Below, piece by piece: positions 57,485 through 64,000 of a stretch of DNA of 64,000 nucleotides. Each line of letters starts with the position of its first letter. Position 1 is the stretch's first letter. A program made the translations under genes and the position numbers. The notes below the pieces were generated by a model. That model did not search any database, had not been told where the DNA came from, and worked only from the letters and a program-made list of their open reading frames with translations. The stretch comes from Campylobacter sp. RM16189. GTDB taxonomy: Bacteria > Campylobacterota > Campylobacteria > Campylobacterales > Campylobacteraceae. Location: positions 124,001-188,000 of the forward strand of contig NZ_LIWR01000005.1 in the NCBI RefSeq assembly GCF_012978815.1, read 5' to 3'.

Positions 57485-59078
57485 ATTTATAGCCATGATA
57501 GCTTTAATTCTTTTTTCAACATATCCGGCTTTGGCTAAGGATAGTTGCGATAAAAGAATTTTTAACTTAAAAATAAGCGAACAGGTATCCATACAAGAAA
57601 TCTTAACGCAACTTTCTGATATATGCCATTTTAGCGTTATCACAAAAGACCAATTCGCCAAAAATGCAATAAACGAAGAGATATCGGGAATCAACATAAA
57701 AGATATGACTCTTAATGAAATTTTCAATATATTATTACATGAAAAAAATATATACCATACCTTTGATAAAGGAATATTAAGAATTTCTGCACTGCAAACA
57801 AAAACATTTAAAATTGATTATATAACATCTATTAGAGAGGGTGCTGCTATTACTAAAGCATCTGTAGATTCTGCGCCTATTGAAGTAGGAAATGATCAGG
57901 ATGACGGCGATGTTTCAGATATTACAAAAGGTGGTGGAAAGCTAGATAACGTAATCAGAAGTATTGAAAGATTCGATTTTTGGGAAAAACTTGATTCTGA
58001 AATCAAAGCCATATTAAATAACACTACAGAGAGTATTGTAGCTCCGGATCCTATAATAAATGCTAACGCGGGACTTGTTACAGTTACAGGAACCGCTGCT
58101 CAAATAAAAAGAGTATCAGAATATATTGATGATCTTCAAAAAAGATTAAAAAAACAAGTGCTTATAGATGTATCTATAATATCCGTTGATCTATCTAATA
58201 GTTATACAAAGGGAGTTGATTGGAGCAAATTTAATATAGGTTTTAAGACGGGTCTTTTTAATAGATTTATACCTATAAGCATGGAAGAAACGATAGAAAA
58301 AGACTCCAGCGGCAATCCTATTGTAGTGCCAAAATTTAAATATGGAACAACTCCTGGAAATACAATACATTGGTCAAGCAGAAATAGAGATCAGGGAAAT
58401 TTAAGAGGGGGATTGTCTCAAAATCTAAATCTAATACCCGGATTTACTTTCAATCTGGATGGGGTAATCAACTTCCTTGAAGTAAATGGAAAGACAAAGA
58501 TAGTATCAAGTCCAAAGATAGCTACTCTTAATAATCAACAAGCACTTATTTCTGTAGGAGACAATATAAACTACAGAGTTCAGGAGGAGAGTACAAACAA
58601 TAATGCACTTAGCGGAAAGACAACCGTAACCTACAAACAATACTCAGTATTTATAGGAATTTTATTAAATTTACTCCCAGAGGTTTCTGATGATAATAAA
58701 ATCATGTTAAGAATCAATCCTTCATTAAGTAGCTTTAAATACAATGAAGATGATACAAGACAGACGACAACCATACGAGAGATAGCCCCAGATACTATCC
58801 AAAAGAAACTTTCAACTGTAGTACATGTAAATAGTGGTGATACAATAGTTCTTGGTGGGCTAATAGCTCAGACCAAAGGCAAAGAAAATACTAAAGTACC
58901 TTTTTTAGGAGATATTCCAGTTGTTGGACATGCATTCAAAAGTACAAAAGATCAACTTCGAACAACAGAACTTGTGTTTATTATAACTCCTAGAATCATA
59001 GATATATCATCCCCTACTCCGGTAAAACAAACTCTTAAGGATTTAGGATTTTCAAGGTCAACCTATGAGCAGCAATAG
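57462..59078 (+). CDS. ctsD: Secretin of the cts/MSHA-type system
   Basis: This outer-membrane pore is required for DNA uptake in C. jejuni (ctsD). The 538-residue product has a signal peptide (FIAMIALILFSTYPALAK), STN/N-domains to about residue 250 (including VTGTAAQIKRVSEYIDDLQK) and the secretin core with SSPKIATLNNQQALISVG, GDTIVLGGLIAQTKG and VPFLGDIPVVGHAFKS. AAGGAAG precedes the ATG, which overlaps ctsR by 23 bases. MshL is the closest well-known relative in design. Confidence 0.9.
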   Translation: MLVLRLNKFIAMIALILFSTYPALAKDSCDKRIFNLKISEQVSIQEILTQLSDICHFSVITKDQFAKNAINEEISGINIKDMTLNEIFNILLHEKNIYHTFDKGILRISALQTKTFKIDYITSIREGAAITKASVDSAPIEVGNDQDDGDVSDITKGGGKLDNVIRSIERFDFWEKLDSEIKAILNNTTESIVAPDPIINANAGLVTVTGTAAQIKRVSEYIDDLQKRLKKQVLIDVSIISVDLSNSYTKGVDWSKFNIGFKTGLFNRFIPISMEETIEKDSSGNPIVVPKFKYGTTPGNTIHWSSRNRDQGNLRGGLSQNLNLIPGFTFNLDGVINFLEVNGKTKIVSSPKIATLNNQQALISVGDNINYRVQEESTNNNALSGKTTVTYKQYSVFIGILLNLLPEVSDDNKIMLRINPSLSSFKYNEDDTRQTTTIREIAPDTIQKKLSTVVHVNSGDTIVLGGLIAQTKGKENTKVPFLGDIPVVGHAFKSTKDQLRTTELVFIITPRIIDISSPTPVKQTLKDLGFSRSTYEQQ

Positions 59079-59886
59079 ATATACTATAATAAAAAACCTA
59101 TTTGCCGAAGATAGCAATGAAAACGAATATATACATCTAGATAAATCTGTCGCGGCATACAAAAAGATTATGAATCTCATAGAAAAACCTGTAAAACTTG
59201 TAGTGTTTTATGGAAAACCCGGCGGTGGAAAAACTTTTTTGTTAAAAAAGATAGTAAAAGACTTAAAAGATCGTGATGACATAATATTTTTTTCTTATCC
59301 TTTTTTTAATGAGTCTGAATTTATGAGCTCTCTTTATGAAGCAATTTTTAAAGAGGAATTAAAAGATAAAATAGAAACATATGAGCAATTTGTTAAAATT
59401 TGCAATACAAAATTTGACCAAAACAACAAAAAAGTGTTTACAGTGTTTTTAGATGAAGCTCAACTCTATCCTGAAATTTTAATAGAAAAAATCAGACTCC
59501 TTTCAGATAGTGGATTTTTTAGATTTATATTTACTGTTCGCAAAACGGATAATGGAGATATATTGACAAAGGACTATTTTCAGGCTAGAATTTGGGAGAG
59601 TATAGATATAGGTTCTATTGATATTAATGATATGAGAGTTTATTTGGAAAGTAAATTACAGGCTAAAAAATTTGATTATCAATTTTTAAAATTTACAGAC
59701 GAGCAATTTGAATTAATAAGTCGATTAATCAAAGGTAGCCTAACAATGCTTAATAAGTTGATGTTTAACTTTTTTGAGCTCTATGAATATTTTGAAGAAA
59801 ATCAACCAACCGTTATTAGTACTGATACTATGAATACTAAAATTTTAGAGATGTCTGCCATCAGATCGGAGCTTATAAATGCTTGA
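59065..59886 (+). CDS. ctsP: ExeA/MshM-like AAA ATPase
   Basis: It is a 273-residue soluble ATPase with Walker A VFYGKPGGGKTFLLKKI near residue 50 and Walker B FTVFLDEAQLYPEIL near 130. The ExeA-type sensor region (FTVRKTD) follows. It lacks the peptidoglycan-binding tail of ExeA. It corresponds to CtsP of C. jejuni, a nucleotide-binding competence protein, and to MshM. It overlaps the secretin gene by 14 bases and the next gene by 8. Confidence 0.82.
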   Translation: MSSNRYTIIKNLFAEDSNENEYIHLDKSVAAYKKIMNLIEKPVKLVVFYGKPGGGKTFLLKKIVKDLKDRDDIIFFSYPFFNESEFMSSLYEAIFKEELKDKIETYEQFVKICNTKFDQNNKKVFTVFLDEAQLYPEILIEKIRLLSDSGFFRFIFTVRKTDNGDILTKDYFQARIWESIDIGSIDINDMRVYLESKLQAKKFDYQFLKFTDEQFELISRLIKGSLTMLNKLMFNFFELYEYFEENQPTVISTDTMNTKILEMSAIRSELINA

Positions 59887-60766
59887 AGTACAAGAGATAT
59901 TAGAACTTGAAAGAAAATGGAGAGTTTATGATAAACAAAGAAAAAGTAGCAAAGGCAATAGAGATAAAAAATATCAAACCTATATGCTTGTAGCACTACT
60001 TGCCGCATCTGTAACTACCGCCTCGCTTGTATTTTTTTATTTTGAAGATATGTCTATAAATATTGCAAAAAATAGCTCTTCGACATACGAGATAAAAAAT
60101 ACCACAATAAATCAAACAAAGCCATCAGAAGTTATAATAAAAGATACTCTACCTGCCACAGACAACAATACATTAAATGTTGGCAGCAAAACAGATAATG
60201 AGTCTACCGTAGAGACCAATGATATTAATGACATACAACAATCCTTGGCAAAAAATGATCTTGATCAAACAACTCAGGAGTTAAAAGCTACTGATCAAGA
60301 CACAATAGAAATGGCATCAGGCGAAATGACTGGAATAAGAAAACAGGTTATACTTAGCGCACCTACAGAAGAGACCATAAATTTAAATGCAGAAAACGTT
60401 AGTCTTAAGAATGATAACTCTATAGATAGCCAAAAGGTATTTAAATTTGAGATACAATCATCGAATTTAGATATATCTGTAGATGAGTTAAAAACAAAAT
60501 TTGATAAGTCAAACAGCTCTGATTTAGCTGTGCTTATAGCTAAAAAATACTATGATATAGAGGATTATAAAAATAGTGAAAAATGGGCTCTAATAGCAAA
60601 TGAGCTAAATAGCGAAAATGAAGAGAGTTGGGTAATTTTTGCGAAGTCCAAGTATAATTTAGGGCAAAAATATGATGCAGTTAAGGTACTTAGAATTTAC
60701 AACGACAAAGCAAACTCAAAAGAGATTGAAGATTTAATAAAACATATTGAAAGTAACGCTATATAA
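59879..60766 (+). CDS. ctsX: Single-pass membrane protein with TPR-like C-terminus, CtsX/MshN-like
   Basis: It is 295 residues: a basic cytoplasmic N-terminus, one membrane helix at about 34-55 (MLVALLAASVTTASLVFFYF) and a long polar, Thr/Asn/Asp-rich periplasmic linker. Two TPR-like helical units end the protein (LIAKKYYDIEDYKNSEKWAL, then WVIFAKSKYNLGQKYDAVKV). MshN has the same layout. CtsX and CtsP are reported partners in C. jejuni competence. The name is based on position and architecture. Confidence 0.7.
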   Translation: MLEVQEILELERKWRVYDKQRKSSKGNRDKKYQTYMLVALLAASVTTASLVFFYFEDMSINIAKNSSSTYEIKNTTINQTKPSEVIIKDTLPATDNNTLNVGSKTDNESTVETNDINDIQQSLAKNDLDQTTQELKATDQDTIEMASGEMTGIRKQVILSAPTEETINLNAENVSLKNDNSIDSQKVFKFEIQSSNLDISVDELKTKFDKSNSSDLAVLIAKKYYDIEDYKNSEKWALIANELNSENEESWVIFAKSKYNLGQKYDAVKVLRIYNDKANSKEIEDLIKHIESNAI

Positions 60767-60904
60767 AATTTGTATTTTACCGTTAATCAAGTTTAATAAT
60801 TTTTTATAAATTTGATTATATATTAAGGAGTATTAGCATAGTGTATAAAACTTAATATATTAAATTAGAATTCATTTTTATAGCAAGTCAAAAAGGAGAA
60901 TAAA

Positions 60905-62656
60905 GTGGCAGATATGATTTATGATTTATTTTTATCTACTGCCTTGAAAAACAATATAATATCTGAGCAGCAAAAACAGGATATAGAGAAACTATTAAGC
61001 GAAAAAGTAAATTTTGAACAAGCTATAAAAGATATATCTGCAGATATATCAGAACAAAAGATTATGAATATATTGGCAGAGTTATATAGAACTCAAAGAA
61101 TAAAATTATCCAATATAGTTGAGAAATTTATTATAGACTTGCCTGAGTTTTTGAAATTTACTGCAAAAAAATTTGATCTTGACTATATCGATCTTGACAC
61201 TATAGACATAGATTATAGACTATCAGAAAAAGTATCACTGCTTCAACTTAAAAAGCATGAAGCACTTCCGGTAAAAGAGGATGAAATAAGAGTTTATGTA
61301 GCTTTTAAGAACCCTTTTGATATCGAGGCTCAAGACAAACTACAAAATATATTCAGTAGAAAGCTTCTAAAAGTAGTGGTATCAGATCCGTCCCAAATAG
61401 ATAAACATCTAAGTAAAATCGAGCTTAGCGAAAGTGTTAAAGGGATAATTGCAGATATTAGGAAAGAACTTTCAAGTACTGTGACTGCAGGAAATGAGGA
61501 GAGTTCTGGTATATTAAAACTTATTGAAATTATTTTAAAAACATCGATTTTAGGTAGGGCTAGTGACATACATATAGAGCCTACCGAAAATAACTGTATA
61601 GTTAGAAGCAGAATTGATGGCATGCTTACGGAGACATTTATTTTTGATAAAGACATATTCCCGCCAATGGTCTCTCGTATGAAGTTACTTTCAAATATGG
61701 ATATTGCCGAGAGAAGAAAGCCTCAAGATGGTCGTTTTTCTGCTCAAGTAGCAGGCAAAGAGTATGATTTTCGTATCTCTACCTTGCCTATTTTAAATGG
61801 TGAGAGTATAGTTTTACGTATTCTTGATAAATCGAAGGTTCTTATTAGTCTTGAAAATTTAGGAATGCATCCTGAAAGTTTTGCTAAATTTAATAAGGCA
61901 ATGAAGGCTCCATATGGTATTATATTGGTTACCGGACCTACTGGCTCAGGCAAAACCACAACTTTATATGCTGCATTAAACGATATAAAAAGCATTGAAA
62001 CAAAAATCATTACAGTCGAGGATCCTGTAGAGTATCAACTAAATATGATACAGCAGGTTCACGTAAATGAAAAGGTTGGTCTGACGTTTGCTTCGGCTCT
62101 TAGATCTATATTAAGACAAGACCCGGATGTTATAATGATAGGAGAGATTAGAGATCAAGAGACGCTTCGTATAGCTATACAAGCGGCACTTACGGGTCAC
62201 TTGGTTTTTTCTACTCTACACACAAACGATGCAATCAGTGCTGTAACTAGAATTGTGGATATGGGTATTGAATCTTATTTAATTAGTGGATCATTAGTGG
62301 CTATAGAGGCTCAAAGACTTGTTAGAAAACTATGCCCTTACTGTAAACAAAAAACCGCTCTTCCTTTAAAGATGCAAGAGCAGTTTGAAAGCTATCTACC
62401 GCAAGATTATCAATTTTATAAGCATGTAGGTTGTGAAAAATGCTCACAAACAGGATATATGGGACGTGAAATGATAAGTGAAATTCTACCTATTAGCGAT
62501 ACTATAGCTAGCATGATAGCAAACGGAACCACAAAAGAAGAGATAAAAAAAGTAGCTTACGAAGAGGGCTTTATAGACATGTTTAAAGATGGGGTTATAA
62601 GGGCTGCAAAAGGCATAACTACAATAGATGAAATTTTAAGGGTTGCTAAAGTATGA
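60905..62656 (+). CDS. ctsE: Type II secretion/type IV pilus assembly ATPase
   Basis: GspE/PilB/MshE-type ATPase, 583 residues. The GTG start has GGAG 6 bases before it. An N-terminal MshEN-like domain (about 1-165) precedes the hexamer core with Walker A VTGPTGSGKTTTLYAAL, the Asp box VEDPVEYQL, Walker B DPDVIMIGEIRDQETL and the His box GHLVFSTLHTNDA. A tetracysteine zinc motif is present (CPYC ... CEKCSQTGYMG). The 138-base gap before it, unlike the overlaps elsewhere in the cluster, may hold a second promoter. Confidence 0.94.
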   Translation: MADMIYDLFLSTALKNNIISEQQKQDIEKLLSEKVNFEQAIKDISADISEQKIMNILAELYRTQRIKLSNIVEKFIIDLPEFLKFTAKKFDLDYIDLDTIDIDYRLSEKVSLLQLKKHEALPVKEDEIRVYVAFKNPFDIEAQDKLQNIFSRKLLKVVVSDPSQIDKHLSKIELSESVKGIIADIRKELSSTVTAGNEESSGILKLIEIILKTSILGRASDIHIEPTENNCIVRSRIDGMLTETFIFDKDIFPPMVSRMKLLSNMDIAERRKPQDGRFSAQVAGKEYDFRISTLPILNGESIVLRILDKSKVLISLENLGMHPESFAKFNKAMKAPYGIILVTGPTGSGKTTTLYAALNDIKSIETKIITVEDPVEYQLNMIQQVHVNEKVGLTFASALRSILRQDPDVIMIGEIRDQETLRIAIQAALTGHLVFSTLHTNDAISAVTRIVDMGIESYLISGSLVAIEAQRLVRKLCPYCKQKTALPLKMQEQFESYLPQDYQFYKHVGCEKCSQTGYMGREMISEILPISDTIASMIANGTTKEEIKKVAYEEGFIDMFKDGVIRAAKGITTIDEILRVAKV

Positions 62657-63897
62657 AATATTTTGAAGTCGAATATATGTCAAAGGGCCGTCGTCAAAAG
62701 ATGGTACTTAAAGCAAACAACCAAAATGAAGCAAAAAATGCTGCCAAGCTTAAAAACGCAGGCGCTATAGTAAAAATTGGCGAGACAAAAACAATACCTC
62801 TTGAAGAGCAATTTCAAGATATTATTTCTAAGATTCAAAATTTCTTCCAAGGCACTAAGGTCAAAGTACCAAATTTAGTAGCGGCCATAAGACAGCTAAG
62901 TGTTATGACAAATGCCGGAATTTCGATTCATGATAGTATTAAAGAAGTAGCAAATGCCACAGATGATAAAAAACTAAAATTTATATTCTCTACTCTTAAT
63001 GATGATCTAAATCAGGGACAAAGCTTAACTGATTCTATCTCAAAATTCAGATCAGAGCTTGGAGATGTTGTTGTGGCCATGGTAAAACTTGGAGAAAATA
63101 CTGGAAATATGGCGGAATCGCTTGCTAAGTTAGCTGAAATTTTACAAGAAGTTTGGGATAATCAACAAAAATTTAAAAAAGCAATCAGATATCCTATTAT
63201 TGTAGTATGCGCTATAGCGATAGCTTTTTTAATATTGATGATATATGTTGTTCCTAAATTTAAAGAGATCTTTGAGCAGCTTGGTGCAAATTTACCGCTT
63301 CCTACCAGAATACTGCTTGGAATTGAAAGTGCATTAAGCAATTATGGTCTATATATTCTAATAGGCTTTATAGCTACTATATATGCGATAAAGTATATGT
63401 ACAGAAAAAGTGATGATTTTAGATCAGGCTTTGATAAATATATGCTCAAAGTTTACTTGATAGGAAAAATTATCTTTTTTTCGACTATGAATAGATTCAA
63501 TCTAATATTTACAGAACTTGTAAGAGCCGGGATTCCTATAGCGGAAGCTCTTGATACGGCAACTCTTACAGTTTCAAATCAAGAGATTAACAAAAAAGTC
63601 TCTACGGTAAAAATAGGGGTTCAAAGAGGAGTTCCGCTCACGGAAGCTTTTAGAGACACCGAGCTGTATGAAAATATGCTTATACAGATGATAAGCGCGG
63701 GAGAGCAAAGTGGAAATATTGATGGAATGATGGAAAAGGTAACCGATTATTATAAAGTAAAATTTAACGATATTGTTGATAACATTTCAGCATACATAGA
63801 GCCTATTTTAATTGGTTTTATAGCTGTCATGGTAGTATTTTTAGCACTTGGTATATTTATGCCTATGTGGGATCTGGCTAGTGCCGTAAAAAATTAA
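62653..63897 (+). CDS. ctsF: Type II secretion/type IV pilus platform protein
   Basis: GspF/PilC/MshG-type polytopic protein, 414 residues, overlapping ctsE by 4 bases. Two homologous GspF domains are visible (AAIRQLSVMTNAGISIHDSI, and FNLIFTELVRAGIPIAEALD). Three membrane helices lie at about 178-200, 225-245 and 385-405. It is the inner-membrane core that works with ctsE. Confidence 0.93.
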   Translation: MKYFEVEYMSKGRRQKMVLKANNQNEAKNAAKLKNAGAIVKIGETKTIPLEEQFQDIISKIQNFFQGTKVKVPNLVAAIRQLSVMTNAGISIHDSIKEVANATDDKKLKFIFSTLNDDLNQGQSLTDSISKFRSELGDVVVAMVKLGENTGNMAESLAKLAEILQEVWDNQQKFKKAIRYPIIVVCAIAIAFLILMIYVVPKFKEIFEQLGANLPLPTRILLGIESALSNYGLYILIGFIATIYAIKYMYRKSDDFRSGFDKYMLKVYLIGKIIFFSTMNRFNLIFTELVRAGIPIAEALDTATLTVSNQEINKKVSTVKIGVQRGVPLTEAFRDTELYENMLIQMISAGEQSGNIDGMMEKVTDYYKVKFNDIVDNISAYIEPILIGFIAVMVVFLALGIFMPMWDLASAVKN

Positions 63898-63914
63898 ACT
63901 AAAAAGAAGGAAAA

Positions 63915-64000
63915 ATGAGTTACACATCAAATGGTTCAAAAGAGCGACAAGTAAGTAGTGATGCTTTTTTGGTCTCAAAGACGGATACAAAAGGAAAAAT
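63915..64000 (+). CDS. PAS-domain protein, 3' part outside the window
   Basis: Only 28 codons are visible, starting at an ATG with AAGAAGG before it, 17 bases after ctsF. The stretch DAFLVSKTDTKGK closely resembles the start of the PAS protein at 34993-35493 (DFIVSKTDTKGK). It is therefore probably an Aer/CetB-type sensor or a PAS-containing chemoreceptor; which of these cannot be told. Confidence 0.7.
   Translation, partial: MSYTSNGSKERQVSSDAFLVSKTDTKGK

Noticed and set aside
1..64000. CRISPR arrays, insertion sequences, rRNA operon, prophage
   Set aside because: No regularly spaced repeats, transposase frames, rRNA sequence or phage structural genes were recognised by eye.

Overview
The window is a chromosomal piece of an epsilonproteobacterium, almost certainly a Campylobacter. 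The evidence is recalled synteny with C. jejuni: hisS-speA-aspB, ilvI-ilvH, flgH/pta-ackA, clpB/ctpA-purC-purS-purQ-(SH3 protein)-plsC-htpG, ftsW-murG, pycA-small ORF-bpt-DnaJ-like, S4 protein-tsaE-lptB-rpoN and argG-rplI-hslV-hslU-era. A XerH-type recombinase, a cts competence/type II secretion cluster and AT-rich DNA with TATAAT-type -10 boxes agree with this. The species cannot be fixed from the sequence. The left part is visibly richer in G+C than the right, and the cts cluster is the most AT-rich long stretch.

Layout. 1-4.9 kb (+): truncated hisS, speA, aspB and a lone thiF. 5.0-8.1 kb (-): ilvI-ilvH-lpxD, tightly coupled. 8.4-11.8 kb: flgH (-), with a sigma54 promoter, divergent from pta-ackA (+). 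11.8-16.1 kb: a VOC protein, then a Tat-exported molybdoenzyme and ferredoxin pair (TtrA/TtrB-like) with no membrane subunit beside it. 16.3-20.1 kb: xerH and clpB, the latter with a HAIR-like operator on its promoter. 20.3-29.9 kb (+): ctpA, purC-S-Q, an SH3-like envelope protein, plsC, an ankyrin-like secreted protein, htpG and a chemoreceptor. 29.9-35.5 kb: a UvrD-like helicase, ftsW-murG, and a PAS redox-taxis protein with a helical partner. 35.6-39.8 kb (-): LemA and four tandem TPM-domain paralogues, one divergent. 39.9-41.1 kb: a secreted Sel1-repeat protein and tRNA-Arg(GCG). 41.3-44.6 kb (+): biotin carboxylase, a small protein, Bpt and a DnaJ-like protein. 44.6-50.2 kb (-): a TonB receptor and an esterase with a Fur-box-like promoter, reading toward S4 protein-tsaE-lptB-rpoN. 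50.3-54.8 kb (+): argG-rplI-hslV-hslU-era. 54.8-63.9 kb (+): an eight-gene cluster in the order of MSHA mshI-J-K-L-M-N-E-G, corresponding in part to Campylobacter ctsR-D-P-X-E-F, followed by the first codons of another PAS protein.

Most of the window is conserved housekeeping. The accessory parts are the ttrAB-like pair, the LemA/TPM expansion, the siderophore module placed upstream of rpoN, the ankyrin-like gene and the cts/MSHA-like machine. I see no CRISPR array, insertion sequence, prophage or rRNA. I did not find a clearly unprecedented system. The best candidates for something new are the TPM expansion, the anchorless molybdoenzyme pair and the possible iron-linked read-through into rpoN.
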